Made by a program: the position numbers and the translations under genes. From Helianthus annuus (taxonomy: Eukaryota > Streptophyta > Magnoliopsida > Asterales > Asteraceae), in assembly GCF_002127325.2 (NCBI RefSeq), contig NC_035435.2:13895893-13959892 (forward strand): a stretch of 64,000 nt of DNA. Direction: 5' to 3'. The notes under the pieces are model-generated. The model saw nothing but the letters and a program-made list of their open reading frames with translations, ran no database searches and was not told the DNA's origin. This document shows, one piece after another, positions 1-10,949 of the stretch (its first letter is position 1; every line of letters begins with the position of its first letter).

Positions 1-3000
1 ACGCTGCGCAGCTAATATCCTTTCCATCAAATTATTTTTAACCTCAATGCTCTTGGCATTGATTCGAATGGGTTTTACCCTTTCTTTCCTGCTCAAGGCA
101 TCGGCGACTACATTCGCCTTGCCGGGATGGTACCTGATTTCGCAGTCATAATCATTCAGGGTTTCCATCCAACGGCGCTGTCTCATGTTCAACTCCTTCT
201 GGTTGAACAGGTGCTGGAGGCTTTTGTGATCAGAATAAATCACAAATTTAATACCATAAAGGTAGTGCCTCCATAACTTCAGTGCAAATACAACGGCACC
301 CAACTCCAAATCATGGGTGGTGTAATTCTTTTCATGCACCTTTAATTGCCTTGAAGCATAGGCAATCACCTTGCCCTTCTGCATAAGCACACACCCCATG
401 CCTGTATGTGATGCATCGCAGTAAACTACGAATTCCTCTGTACCTTCCGGTAATGTCAACACAGGTGCGTTGCTTAGCTTCTGCTTCAGTATTTCAAAGG
501 ACTCTTGCTGCTTCGGGCCCCAAATGTACTTTTCTTTCTTCTTGGTCAAGGAAGTCAAGGGCGCAGCAATCCTCGAAAAATTTTCAATAAATCTTCGGTA
601 GTATCCTGCTAAACCCAGGAAGCTACGAATTTCGGTAGGCGTCTTTGGCTCTTGCCAGTTCATGACTGCCTCTACCTTAGCGGGATCCACTTGGATACCA
701 CGCTCACTCACAACGTGTCCTAAAAATTGAACTTCTCGTAGCCAGAATTCACACTTCGAGAATTTGGCGTAGAGTTTCTCACGCTGTAGTAATTCGAGAA
801 TACAACGGAGGTGCTTCTCGTGGTCAGCTTGATTCTTGGAGTATATAAGGATATCGTCGATGAAGACTATGACGAATTTGTCCAAGTATGGCTTGCAAAC
901 GCGATTCATGAGATCCATGAACGCAGCCGGTGCATTTGTGAGCCCAAAAGGCATCACTAGGAACTCGTAATGACCATAGCGAGTCCTAAATGCAGTCTTG
1001 TGTACATCTTCATCTCTGACCCTTAGTTGATGATAACCCGACCTTAAGTCGATCTTGGAGAAGTAGCTTGCTCCTTGCAGCTGGTCGAACAGATCATCGA
1101 TCCTTGGTAAAGGATATCTGTTCTTTATGGTAACTTTATTCAGCTCTCTATAGTCGATGCACAACCGCATTGATCCGTCCTTCTTCTTTACAAATAGGAC
1201 AGGAGCTCCCCAGGGAGATGAGCTAGGTCTGATAAAACCTTTCGCCAGCAGTTCATCCAACTGGGTCCTCAGTTCTTTCATTTCTGTCGGAGCTAATCTG
1301 TAAGGTGCTCTGGCTATCGGAGCTGCTCCAGGAATGATGTCAATTCTGAACTCCACTTGTCTATCTGGTGGCAAACCAGGTAGTTCTTCAGGAAAAACCT
1401 CGGGGTATTCAGAAATGACAGGAAGATCCTCGATCTTCGGCCTTGGTTCTTCAATTATCACCTGAGCCATGTAAATTACACAGCCTCTGTTCAAACACCT
1501 TGAAGCTTTCAGCATAGATACGTCTTCGGGCAATCCGTAATGCGTATCCCCTCGAATGGTAAGAGATTCACCATTCGGAGTCTTTAAAACTATTTGCCTC
1601 TTGCCACAAATGATTTGGGCCTGGTTATGGGATAACCAGTCCATGCCTAGCACGATGTCAAAACCCGCAAGTTTGAAAGGAAGTAGAGATAAAGGAAAAG
1701 AATGGTTCCTAATGGACATTTCACATCCTTCTAGAACAGTAGAGACGGTTTCTATCGTGCCGTCTGCCAACTCTACTTCGTATTTTACGTCTAGGGTTTT
1801 GATTGGCATATTTAGTAGTTGGCAAAATTTCTGGTCTACAAAGGACTTGTCAGCGCCAGAATCGAACAGTACTCTTGCAAATATATCATTTACGAGAAAA
1901 GTACCTGTAAGCACAATGTCGTCCTTGACCGCTTCCTTTGCATCCAAGCGAAAAACTCTCGCATTTGTCTTTTTAGTCTCTTCTGCCTTCTTGGCATACT
2001 TCGGGCAATTACTCTTTATGTGCCCCTTTTCATTGCAATTAAAGCATGTTGCGTCTTTTATCTTTTTGCACTCCACTGTCTTATGCTCCTTGGACTTGCA
2101 TAGCCCACAGGGTGGAGTCCTTTGTTGCGACTGTGAACCAGACGCAAACCTACACTTCCCGGAGTGAGGTTTCTTGCAGACCTTGCAGTAAGGTCTTCCA
2201 TCAGCTTGCCCCTCTTTCTTTGCCTCCGACCCTCTCTTTCCTTCACCGATTCCACGGTGCTTTTTCCCAGACTTTCGTGAGGTATCATCCTCACGTTTTC
2301 GCTTTTCAGCCTCCTTGCTCCTTTGCGCCCTCAGACGGACAGCATCAAGTGTAAGAGACAAGGAGAGGTCAGTAACTGACCTGAAGGTCGTTGGCCTAGA
2401 GGCCTTTACGCTGGCCTTGATCGCCGGCTCTAAGCCCCCAATGAATCGGGCAATCCTTCGTGGTTCTGGTGTCACAAGATATGGCACCAGTCGTGACATA
2501 GTGTTAAAGCTTGTCAAATAAGCTTGACAATCCAGGTTTGTCATCACTAGTGAGACAAAATCAGCCTCAATCTTCTCAACCTCGTGCTGAGGGCAGTAGT
2601 TTTCTTTTATGAGGGTAATAAACTCCCCCCATGACATTTTGTACAAGGCAGACTTACCTGAAGCCTGCACCAGAGCTCTCCACCACGCCAGGGCCTCGCC
2701 CTTGAATGACTGGGACACAAACTTAACCACGTCCCTCTCAGCGCACCCGCTGATGTCCACAATTGTGTCCATCTCGTCCAGCCAGGTTATACAGTCAACC
2801 GCACCTTTCTCCCCTGTAAATTCACGGGGCTTACATGATACAAAGTGTTTGTAGGTGCAACCCTTAGCACTGGATGCATCAGTATATTCTCTATCGCGGT
2901 GAACGCTGTGCTCAGTAGACGAATGCTTGTCGTCATCTTTCTTGGGTTCAGAGGGTGGTTTGGAGTGTGTCTTTGGTTTAGAGTGTGGTTTTGACACAGA

Positions 3001-3150
3001 TCTGCCTTGAGACTCAGTATTTTGACGATCAATAGCTGCCTGGACAGCATTGTTGATCAGAGCCTTTAGCTGTGCGCCTGTCAAATGTACTGACGCATTG
3101 TCATAGTCATCTTCATTCGTGTGGCTGTTCTCTCCATTGGGATCCGCCAT
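1..3150 (-). CDS. gag-pol: Gag-Pol polyprotein (gag, protease, RT, RNase H), C-terminus outside window
   Basis: I read all codons from the ATG at 3150-3148 down to base 1 and found no stop: 1,050 open codons, truncated only by the window edge. Start MADPNGENS; gag capsid region with [13 protein letters not shown] motif; CCHC knuckle [14 protein letters not shown] just before protease; protease [11 protein letters not shown] (Asp near residue 430) and [10 protein letters not shown]; reverse transcriptase with [10 protein letters not shown] (Asp pair near 765-766); RNase H with [10 protein letters not shown] (Asp near 912) and VVADALSRK (near 1015). The polyprotein packages and reverse-transcribes the element RNA in cytoplasmic particles. 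Integrase and chromodomain must lie to the left. Intact catalytic residues suggest a potentially competent copy, but integrase cannot be judged. Confidence 0.95.
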   Translation of the reverse strand, partial: MADPNGENSHTNEDDYDNASVHLTGAQLKALINNAVQAAIDRQNTESQGRSVSKPHSKPKTHSKPPSEPKKDDDKHSSTEHSVHRDREYTDASSAKGCTYKHFVSCKPREFTGEKGAVDCITWLDEMDTIVDISGCAERDVVKFVSQSFKGEALAWWRALVQASGKSALYKMSWGEFITLIKENYCPQHEVEKIEADFVSLVMTNLDCQAYLTSFNTMSRLVPYLVTPEPRRIARFIGGLEPAIKASVKASRPTTFRSVTDLSLSLTLDAVRLRAQRSKEAEKRKREDDTSRKSGKKHRGIGEGKRGSEAKKEGQADGRPYCKVCKKPHSGKCRFASGSQSQQRTPPCGLCKSKEHKTVECKKIKDATCFNCNEKGHIKSNCPKYAKKAEETKKTNARVFRLDAKEAVKDDIVLTGTFLVNDIFARVLFDSGADKSFVDQKFCQLLNMPIKTLDVKYEVELADGTIETVSTVLEGCEMSIRNHSFPLSLLPFKLAGFDIVLGMDWLSHNQAQIICGKRQIVLKTPNGESLTIRGDTHYGLPEDVSMLKASRCLNRGCVIYMAQVIIEEPRPKIEDLPVISEYPEVFPEELPGLPPDRQVEFRIDIIPGAAPIARAPYRLAPTEMKELRTQLDELLAKGFIRPSSSPWGAPVLFVKKKDGSMRLCIDYRELNKVTIKNRYPLPRIDDLFDQLQGASYFSKIDLRSGYHQLRVRDEDVHKTAFRTRYGHYEFLVMPFGLTNAPAAFMDLMNRVCKPYLDKFVIVFIDDILIYSKNQADHEKHLRCILELLQREKLYAKFSKCEFWLREVQFLGHVVSERGIQVDPAKVEAVMNWQEPKTPTEIRSFLGLAGYYRRFIENFSRIAAPLTSLTKKKEKYIWGPKQQESFEILKQKLSNAPVLTLPEGTEEFVVYCDASHTGMGCVLMQKGKVIAYASRQLKVHEKNYTTHDLELGAVVFALKLWRHYLYGIKFVIYSDHKSLQHLFNQKELNMRQRRWMETLNDYDCEIRYHPGKANVVADALSRKERVKPIRINAKSIEVKNNLMERILAAQR

Positions 3151-3481
3151 TGTAACTTGAATCTGTTACAGAAGATAACAAAATTTTAATTTAGGAGATT
3201 ATTATGTGATTGTCTTTTATGACAATTTGTCAACCATGGTACAGAGGCCATATTTGGTTAACTTATTATCTCATTACATTAAATATTAGGATTTGAATAT
3301 ATCCTATTTTAACTATATAAATAGTATTGGCGGCATAAAGCCTAATCACGATGATGTTTTATAATATTAGCCGAGATTCCAGAGAATCCATGGCATAGAG
3401 AGTGGAACCGTAGTTCTTTATCTCTTTCTGACAGGGAGTCATAGACCACCACTGTCTTTGTCGTTATAAGACAATTATTAT

Positions 3482-3871
3482 GGCCCATAGGCACTACACC
3501 TCTAATGGATGTTTCAATATGATTAGCCCGTAGGCACTACATCTCGAATGAATGTGTTAATATGGTTGGCCCGTAGGCACTACATCACTAATGGATGTTT
3601 TAATAATACTGGCCCGTAGGCACTGCATCACTAATGGATGTTTTGATAATATTGGCCCGTAGGCACTACATCACTAATGGATGTTTTAATAATACTGGCC
3701 CGTAGGCACTACATCACTAATGGATGTTTTTATAATATTGGCCCGTAGGCATTGCATCGCTAAATGGATGTCTTTATAATATTGGCCCGTAGGCATTGCA
3801 TCGCTAAATGGATGTCTTTATAATATTGGCCCGTAGGCATTGCATCGCTAAATGGATGTCTTTATAATATT
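3482..3871. repeat. Tandem array, nine copies of a 43-44 bp unit in the leader of A
   Basis: Each unit opens with GGCCCGTAGGCAYTRCAT and ends in an AT-rich tail. Copy starts are near 3482, 3525, 3568, 3611, 3654, 3697, 3740, 3784 and 3828. The first two copies are diverged, the middle four differ slightly, and the last three are almost identical, which suggests recent expansion at the side nearest the extra ORF. It lies between that ORF and gag, in untranslated leader RNA. The remaining leader (3151-3481 and 3872-4273) shows no ORF or recognisable signal. Confidence 0.9.
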
Positions 3872-4273
3872 GATCACCTTCATTGGTGATTTAACCCACG
3901 ATCTATATATCATTTGGTTGGGTTTTGAAATCCTCAAAGGATTGTTGTATAAGAATGACGTGCGTGATTATAACGAATCACATCTGCCATGAATGTTAAC
4001 ATGAGTACAGAGGTTAACAGGGAATCAGAATCTTTTCAGCTAGGTCGTACCATCTTGACTGATCTTAAAAGACCCAAACCCCAAGCTAGGTTTCACCCCC
4101 TTAAGATTCTTTATTAGGCAGATCAATATAAAAGGAATGGTTTTGATTTATTTTTATATCTATTAAAACAAAACTCATAACATACATTCCAAAATCTCAA
4201 ATACAATTACATATTGCCCTAAACGGGTCTTTCAAATAATACATACCACCATAGAGGTTTTAAAATAAGTGAC

Positions 4274-4372
4274 AAGTCCACGCAGGGACTAATTCAAGAT
4301 AGGTGTCCATGCAAGGACTAAAGATAAGTCCACGTAGGGACAGAAATATGATAAGTTGTCCACGCAGGGACT
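4274..4372. repeat. Short dispersed motif, four copies of GTCCACGYAGGGAC-like word
   Basis: Four near-copies of the 14-bp word GTCCACGCAGGGAC (variants CATGCAAGGAC and CACGTAGGGAC) occur about 22-40 bases apart, just after the end of the extra ORF in element orientation. Together with the 43-bp array they make the gag-proximal leader repeat-rich. Confidence 0.75.
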
Positions 4373-4493
4373 TATTTTAAAGTAGAAATTACAGCAGTAC
4401 AACTATTAAGGGCTAGTGGTCACGTTTCTTCTTTTTGCCTTTTAGTAGGTTCGCCAAGCCCTTGAGAAATCCTCGGTGGCTTTTCTTTTCTTC

Positions 4494-5672
4494 CTAGAAT
4501 TCTCTCTCCACACGATCTAGTCGATGGAGTATTTCTTCCTGTTCAGGAGGAGAGAATCGTGGTTGTGGCGCTTGATGCGGAACGGGAGGTCTGGGAGGTA
4601 TTGGATACCCATGAGCTGAGTAGTCCGGGGGCCCCATGCTTCCATGTGCTCCGTCAGGGTAGCGCGCATTATATCTAGCCGACACCACATATGGGTCGCG
4701 CTCATAGCCGTAGTTGTATTGTGCTTGTGACGGTTCAAACGGGTTGTAAGCCGTTGGACCTGTGTAAGCTGGTATGGGTTGGTCATACCCAAATGGTGGC
4801 GAATTTCGTGCAGTAGGTGCGGAGTTCGCTTCTTGTATAGGACTTGAAGGTCCTTCTTCTTGTAGCGGCGGATAGTGGCTGCTACTTGAATGTCGAGGAG
4901 TGCTGAAGTGGTTACCCCCTCCTCCTCGTGTAGACATACGAGCATTGGTCCTCCTACGCCTCGGCGGATCAGGTATAACTGGTTGTGCCGGTGGCAGAGG
5001 TGGTGGCGTAACTGCCTCAAAGCGTGAATCCTCAGAGGGATCCTGTGGATGTCTCGGTTGCGATGTCTGATGAGATGGTGTGTTGTACCACTCATGTCGG
5101 TCAAACAAGGCCATAAAGCTGTCTGGGCCTTGATACTGCGGACCATGATATGAAGATCCATCAGATACTTCTATCGGATGCGTGGGCGTACCACGAGCTG
5201 GTTCAGTTGGATCCTCATCTTCCTCCATGGGATCTTCAGAAAAGTGGTCTTGTGGCCCTAGTGGAACAAAACCTGAAGGTTCCTGTATGTAGTCAGCCGG
5301 ATTAAACTGAGCTACGTAGTATGGACTAGGGTCGTCATAATTCCGGTGCGAAACCGAACGTTGCAGAGGTATGAAGGAAGGTTGTGGATTGTTGGGATCA
5401 TTTTCTGAGTTTGGCCCAAAGGAGTGCCGGTAGGATGGCGTCGAGCTGTGCGAAGTGGAATGCCTCGCTGGTTCATAAAGATCTCTTCGTCGTTGTGGCT
5501 CTTCGCTTCGCGTCATCGAAGGATGTCTTGTACCGGATGGTCCAGCTTCTTGATCGTGATGTGTCACGATTTCTCCTCGGCCTCTTCGTCCCCTTCCTCT
5601 TCCTCGGAATATAACAGGTGGCATTTTCCTGCTCCAAAACTTATTAAAAATCAAATCGAAAAATAAAGACAA
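4494..5672 (-). CDS. Extra leader ORF of A: Arg/Gly- and Pro-rich protein of unknown function
   Basis: A 392-codon ORF between primer-binding site and gag. I favour the internal ATG at 5624-5622 (376 codons), because the protein then begins MPPVIFRGRGRGRRGRG, similar in start to MPPRR of other gags. After this basic RG stretch come Ser/Pro/His-rich segments with no catalytic motif, tyrosine/proline-rich repeats and a short charged C-terminal helix (EEILHRLDRVERE). The frame stops at TAG 4496-4494 but stays open for 26 more codons to a second TAG at 4415-4413; this tail reads GFLKGLANLLKGKKKKR, basic and nuclear-signal-like. The TAG is therefore either a nonsense mutation or a readthrough site. 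I recall similar predicted proteins in composite genomes, without function. It is not an envelope: no signal peptide or membrane segment. Confidence 0.75.
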   Translation of the reverse strand: MSLFFDLIFNKFWSRKMPPVIFRGRGRGRRGRGEIVTHHDQEAGPSGTRHPSMTRSEEPQRRRDLYEPARHSTSHSSTPSYRHSFGPNSENDPNNPQPSFIPLQRSVSHRNYDDPSPYYVAQFNPADYIQEPSGFVPLGPQDHFSEDPMEEDEDPTEPARGTPTHPIEVSDGSSYHGPQYQGPDSFMALFDRHEWYNTPSHQTSQPRHPQDPSEDSRFEAVTPPPLPPAQPVIPDPPRRRRTNARMSTRGGGGNHFSTPRHSSSSHYPPLQEEGPSSPIQEANSAPTARNSPPFGYDQPIPAYTGPTAYNPFEPSQAQYNYGYERDPYVVSARYNARYPDGAHGSMGPPDYSAHGYPIPPRPPVPHQAPQPRFSPPEQEEILHRLDRVEREF

Positions 5673-5781
5673 AAAGGAGTATTAATCCGAATTTGTCCTA
5701 AGTTCTTGTCTAGACTCGAGTATGTGCAATTGTGTCACTGAGATTAAACACAATAGGATAGTGTTTAATTCACTCAATGTT

Positions 5782-5794
5782 GGCTCTGATACCA
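5782..5794 (-). other. Primer-binding site of A (initiator Met tRNA)
   Basis: On the minus strand the 13 bases read TGGTATCAGAGCC, the complement of the 3' end of plant initiator Met tRNA. They lie 3 bases inside the LTR end, as expected for minus-strand priming. Confidence 0.92.
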
Positions 5795-6085
5795 ACCTGT
5801 CACACCCCGATTTCCACGTGTCTCACCGGTGGGCCCGGTGGGGGATTACCGTGACGATGTTGGCAACAATATAGTCAAACCACACAATTATATAATGCAC
5901 AGCGGAAGCATAAGATAAATATATAAATTTCAACCTCTGATCATAATATCAATGTATTACAGAGTTGAATATCCACAGTGGATCGAAAATAAAGATAAAG
6001 TATTGTTCCATTAGATACTGCAATCAAGCTTGCGAGGCTTATCCCGACGCTAGGGAGCTAATACCAGCCAATTACGTTTAGGTAC

Positions 6086-6613
6086 CTGCACTTAATCTTT
6101 TTGGGGAAAATACGTCAGTTTACACTGGTAAATACATTCAACTGACACATTTGAAAATGTTTATTAAAATTGATTTGAATGCACAAGGCACAAACTCTTT
6201 TATAACTTGGGAAACATTCATAATGATCTTGTGAACGTTTTACATGTTCTTTTATGCGTTCAGTAGCCCGGGTCGTGCCGGGTTAAAGATTTATAGACAC
6301 ACCACGTTTGCGTAAAACCGTAGTACAGAAACCAACGGCTACGTCTTTTAGTTTTAATATCGACACTTTATACCGGGTGTACGCCTACACCGGGATGTCG
6401 ATGGTCGTGGCCATTTCGTAAAATGATGCCGAGGATATCCGGGACAACGGTCATTAAACCCCCCAAAGGCTTATAAGCAACAAAACTGTTTAAATGAGCC
6501 AATCATATTATTTAGTTATCCACCTAAGCGATGGATGAATATAATGCTCAATCAAGCGGTATTAATATACCGTAACCCAAGCCCATATAGGGGAAATAAG
6601 TCAAAGTATTTAC
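6086..6613 (-). other. Putative intron in the R/U5 part of the A LTR
   Basis: In element orientation a donor reads GCAAAG|GTAAATAC (GT at 6613-6612), a branch-like CTGAC lies about 30 bases before the acceptor, and the acceptor reads AAGTGCAG|GTACC (AG at 6087-6086). Predicted length 528 bp. The same arrangement occurs in the C, D, E and F LTRs. Splicing itself is inference. Confidence 0.5.
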
Positions 6614-7903
6614 CTTTGCAAGTATTAATCCTTAATTTAGATCAAGTCACCGATAGCTTTTACTGGGGCTCCTAATCTGGAACGAAGGTTTTAATTAACC
6701 TCTTAGAATCCTAACGGTCCTTGTATTAGCCGTAGCTTAAACCGGTTGATTCCGATATTTAGATATGGTTAATTCGCACGAAAAGGCGAACAACCGAGAA
6801 TGGAGTATGATTTGGACCCAACAAGTTCAGAGACTTGTTTTATATGGGTTAATGGTTCATACTCTGGATTTTGGGGCTCAAATAATATAACTTGACCCAT
6901 ATCGGCTATTGCACGAAAACTAGTTCTGTGGGCCGTACCGTGTGCGCAAATAGGCGAAACGGTTAACCATAAGAGTCGTACGCTTATTTCCTAAGTCAAT
7001 ATGCCTTAAAAGTATTTTGGTATCAGTAGGATACCTTCCGTAATGCCCGTAACGAGTTTTAAGTTTATTTTATGCCCCGTAGGGGCTTTTCGGTCATTTT
7101 AAAGACTTTAAAAGGGATTTTCGAGTTCTACAGGAAATCTGAGTTTCCCGAACAGCTTATAAAGCTTAAAATACTTTATTTATTATTTAAAACCAGTGGC
7201 AACTGGAATCGGGTCAAAAGACCTTGTAGAACTCCCGTTTTGGCCAAAAAGGGCATATTCGGTATTTACCGAACCGTAGCCATAACCGCATGTTATGAGC
7301 AAGGTAAAAATTATTAAAAATCTTTAAAATTCCCAAAATATTATTTTACCACAGTGGGTAAAAGTTTTGGTGATGAAAACTTGGGTTAGATGGGCGTTAT
7401 GCTAATTGCGCCGTTAATTATAAAACTTTCTTAAAAGTGCGCCTTTTAACATAACTCTCATTCTAGACCTCGGATTGACGTGAAACTTTAAGGACATGCT
7501 TATAATTTAATAAGCAAGGTTTTGGTCCGTTCACGTGTCCGAAATACTCGTTTTAATTTTAAAAGGCCGTTACGGTCAACTTTTAGGCGAATGACGGAAA
7601 TATGTGAAAGACTCGGATAACTCATGAACCGACCACAGAGGCGTATACCAACATAAATACCAACTCAAAACTACTTTTGATTCGTCATAAGACTGAACCA
7701 TCACTGAGTTATTTTAAAGTCAAACCATACTTACGACGGTTTGGTTTTTAGCTAAATACTAAGCATAAACTGAAGTATGAATGATCAAGGCAACTTACAG
7801 AAGTTAGGACTTGAATATGGAGCAGAGAAGAACACTTGGGAGCACTTAGAATGATCAGATGAAAGTTGTTTGAGTTGTGTGAATGTTGTTACTACAACAT
7901 GGC

Positions 7904-8213
7904 TATTTATAGCCAAATGCCAAGCCATATTGATCATTGCAAGCACTACTATCAGACCAGAGGTGATGGTAGGTGTCCCCTAAGTGTTATGGGTTGAGCA
8001 TAGGGTGCCCATGCCCCATAATTATGTGCATGATCGTTCACAAGCTCCAAAAGTCAAGAAAACACAATTTTTCTGCATCTGGGCACTTTACGCGGCCCGC
8101 ATGGGAGTTCCCATGTGTTTTAATGCGGGTCGCCTAAAGATCAAATATCAGACGCGAAATAGAGGAGGCTCGCGGCCCGCCTCAACTTATGTTGAAACTT
8201 CACGCGGGTCGCC
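7904..8213 (-). promoter_or_regulatory. U3 promoter of A: TATA box plus inverted GC-rich words
   Basis: In element orientation TATAAATA (7911-7904) sits inside a small palindrome, GGCTATAAATAGCC. Upstream lie four GC-rich words alternating between GCGGCCCGC (8092-8100, 8172-8180) and its near reverse complement GCGGGTCGC (8125-8133, 8204-8212). The surrounding LTR is AT-rich, so these words stand out. Position upstream of TATA suggests enhancer or silencer elements; this is inference. Confidence 0.6.
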
Positions 8214-8859
8214 TAAGGTTAAGATTTCAGGATTTTTAAATCTTTTTGTAATTATTACAGAATCTGGCCATTAATAACGAAATCTTTCGTAATGATTCGC
8301 CTGACCTTTCGGATTTGAAGGGGTAACTTTGCGGTTTGGCCCTCGGTTATTTACCGATAGGGGCCTCGTGTTAATTACCCGCATTATTAAGTCCCCGGTT
8401 TATTTATTAATTATATTGGAAATCCTTAACTTTCACTGTTGACGCTTTTAACCTTTCTTTTATGAATTCGATCGTAACTTTCTCGTTTCATATCGAAACT
8501 TCGCGAAATTCATATATATTATTTTAGTGAGGGTATAATACCGTTACAAAGTCTTGGGAACGTTAAAGGGTCACTTAGAGGTATTATTAAACATGTTGAC
8601 ACAGTTAACCCCTGTAGTTTGTAATCTCTCACTTTCTTCCGCGTTTTATTTTTGTACGATCTATAAATTATTCGTTTGAAGGTTTAAGCATTATTTAGGG
8701 ATACTATACAGTATATTTACCCTTGTTGACATTTATAACCCTCGAATTTATATACTTTCAAGGTTTGTCAAAATTAGTCCTTTATTTATTATAGATGCCA
8801 CGTGTAAACAAATGACACGTGTTAACACATTATTGAACACAAAATTTCGAGGTGTTACA

Positions 8860-9715
8860 ATAGATTTCCTTGAACCGTTAAGATCGTTCGTCGAAAAACG
8901 TGATTTGATCTAGACCTTACATGTGGGCACATGGTTTTCAAAAACCATGGGAGCCCCTAATGTGGACTATGTTCATTGAATACTATCCCATGGTTTTGCA
9001 AAACGATGGGTGAAAACCATTAACACTTCAAAATGGACTAGGTTCATTGAATCTGCCAGAAATTTCAAAAATGGTCCCTACACTTGTAAAACTTGATTTT
9101 TTTGGCACTTTAAATCCATTTAACCTCATTTCAAGGCTCTAAAATGATACTAAAGTATAGGGAACTTAAAATATGCTCAAAGACATCACGGATGTCGGTT
9201 CGTTTGGTCGTACGGTTGCGTTATTCGCTTAATTACGACGGGAGTCGTAACGAACGCAAAAACGATCCAAATTAAGCGACGAATGGAATTTATCATGCCA
9301 ATCACTAAAATAAAATATTTTAATGATTACATAAATTTTTGGATGTCCGGATATATTCAGGACGTAAGATATGCGCAAAAATGCAAACTTATGCACTTTT
9401 GACGCTTTTAGTCTTTACTGATCAATAAAGTTTATTTTAGCATACCGAACCCTTCAAAACTTATTTCTAAGTTATGTAAGGGTTATTTAAGGTATGTTAA
9501 GCCTATTTCACTATTCCGGAGTGTTTGTTGCATTAAACTGGTTATATTTACGAATCAGATCGCGTATAACCTTCCAGAAAGCGATTTAAAACCCGAAATC
9601 GAACAAGAATTGATACGTGCAAAAGATACACATACTTATACAGATCCCAAGTATGAAATACAATATTTCATTGGCTTGGTATTTGTTTGATGGTGGTGGT
9701 GACACAGGTGTCACA
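8860..9715 (-). mobile_element. Chromovirus LTR fragment (B-like), cut by insertion of A
   Basis: Strong similarity by eye to the distal part of the B LTR (about 28942-29959): shared blocks include the CCATGGGAGCCCC motif, the CGGATGTCGGTTCGTTTGGTCG block, and the end GGTGTCACA at 9707-9715. Alignment puts the A insertion a few bases upstream of the position of the B TATA box. Word-like pairs around CCATGGG occur at 8925-9015. No ORF. Confidence 0.8.
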
Positions 9716-10287
9716 ATATTCAAGTAGATATTGCTAAAGGGGAGTCTGTTGATGAAGATAGAGAGAAAAAAGCCCAGAGACTGATCAAGACTGAAGAAGC
9801 GAAGACATGACGTTGTCAAAGACTCGATGGACGACTCGTCAACATCTGAGGGGGAGTCTGTTGGTGCACTACATCTGTCGACTTCGTCTTGGATCGAGTC
9901 TTAGATTGCATTGTATAGATTAGGGCACGTTTTACGAGAAAATACGAATATATGTGTATTAGACCCTGATTTTGCTCATAAGGTCTTATGTAGTCTGATT
10001 TCGCTTATGTGGTCAGGTTGATTTCGCTCTTGTGGACTCTATGTCTCTTGGACCGGAATCACAGTACTATATATAGTAGTCTTGAGCGAAATCAGTAAAG
10101 ACAGTTGTACGATTTCCATACCGAGGTGCTGCCGGTGTGAAGACTGACTGTAATTGCATTCCAAGCTATACAATCAGTAGTTAAAGTGAAGAATCAGTTG
10201 TTTCTAACTTTGTTTCTTGTTATTCCGCACCTGAAACAGAGTAGAACTCATCTGAACGACTCATTCGGGTCAGATCGCGATCCTACA
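9716..10287 (+). mobile_element. Copia-type 3' end: 3' untranslated piece plus one LTR
   Basis: 9716-9858 matches the reverse complement of the region beside the H 3' LTR, ending in a polypurine tract CTGAGGGGGAGTC. The LTR runs 9859 (TGTTGGTGCA) to 10287 (CGATCCTACA), 429 bp. TATATATA at 10068-10075 is preceded by repeated words of the form GATTTCGCTY at about 9965-10035. It is of the H lineage but has a different U3 word. The rest of the element is missing, so this is a truncated copy. Confidence 0.8.
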
Positions 10288-10505
10288 TATACAAACTGGC
10301 ATAAAAGGAATAAAGACAATGGCGTAGCTAGAAATTTTTTCTTATGGTGTCATTTTATGGATACCCCGGTTTATAGTAGTAACCCGGAGTCGAAATTTTT
10401 GGATCGGTTTGGATCTAGTCGGGTCGAATCACATAATAAAAGCAAATATCACAGTAAAAGTACAATGTTAATGAATAAAAAAAACATAGTAATATTACAA
10501 AGTCT
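10288..10505. other. Unassigned stretch, possible DNA-transposon end
   Basis: No gene. From 10317 the sequence CAATGGCGTAGCTAGAAAT resembles terminal inverted repeats of plant hAT-like transposons (CAGTGGCGTAGCTAGG type). I could not find a matching inverted end nearby, so this is at most a terminal fragment. Confidence 0.25.
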
Positions 10506-10923
10506 ACGGAACCGTACCGTGGGTCCTGCGGAAGGCCCGCCGCCTACTGAGGAGATCGCAACACCGCCCCAACAAGAGAAGGATTCTCCTCCTTCACCAG
10601 AGCCTACCAAGGCTCCTCAGGTTCCGTACCCCGGTAGGTTAATCCATCAGAAAACCAATGAGCAATTCGCAAAATTCGAAAGTCTACTAAAACAATTGCA
10701 TGTCAACATTCCTTTCATTGACGTCCTAGCCCAAATGCCTAAATATTCAAAATTCATGAGGGACTTTCTCACTCATAAAAGGAAAATTGAATCATTTCAA
10801 TTAGTTAACTTAGGCGAAGAATGCTCCGCCCTCGTGCTCAATAAACTTCCCCAAAAAAGATTGATCCCGGAAGCTTCACAATTCCTTGCTCAATTGGGGA
10901 CTCCCCCATTCAAAATTCGCTAG
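10506..10923 (+). pseudogene. gag: Athila/Tat-type gag C-terminal remnant
   Basis: The frame (an ATG-initiated ORF exists from 10186 but its first part lies in unrelated sequence) carries a Pro-rich linker, then the family signature YPGRLIHQKTNEQFAKFES, LKQLHVNIPFIDVLAQMPKY and NLGEECSALVLNKLPQK. These match the end of Athila/Ogre-type gag as I know the family. The frame ends at TAG 10921-10923 where the protease begins in another frame, so at least one frameshift or small deletion has broken it. Confidence 0.75.
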
Positions 10924-10949
10924 CCGACCTTGGTGCTAGCATCAACCTC

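Larger units (their letters stand above)
1..8859 (-). mobile_element. Element A: Ty3/gypsy chromovirus, truncated by window edge
   Basis: In element order (reading down the coordinates) it shows a 5' LTR (8859-5798), an initiator-Met primer-binding site (5794-5782), a 2.6-kb leader with an extra ORF, and gag-pol from 3150 running off the window at base 1. Integrase, chromodomain, polypurine tract and 3' LTR lie outside. It is inserted in an older chromovirus LTR whose remainder continues at 8860; the expected 5-bp target duplication would be ATAGA at 8860-8864, but the matching flank is not visible. The long LTR and polyprotein order fit the Tekay/Del group of plant chromoviruses; that clade call is inference. 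Confidence 0.9.
5798..8859 (-). mobile_element. 5' LTR of element A (about 3.06 kb)
   Basis: On the plus strand it starts TGTCACACCCCG next to the primer-binding site and ends GGTGTTACA, so in element orientation it is TG...CA with inverted terminal bases. Only this LTR is in the window. It contains a TATA box and word cluster (7904-8213) and splice-like signals (6086-6613). Several short reading frames across it are not supported as genes. Confidence 0.88.

Noticed and set aside
1556..2354. Plus-strand ORFs of 100-200 codons
   Set aside because: Antisense shadows of the open A gag-pol frame.
3482..3871. CRISPR-like regular repeats
   Set aside because: Units are contiguous 43-44 bp tandem copies with no unique spacers, in a plant retrotransposon leader.
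4494..5672. Envelope-like gene in A
   Set aside because: No signal peptide, membrane helix or Cys pattern, and located before gag and not after pol.
5782..5794. tRNA gene fragment
   Set aside because: Only the 13-base primer-binding complement is present here and at the other sites; no tRNA body or boxes.
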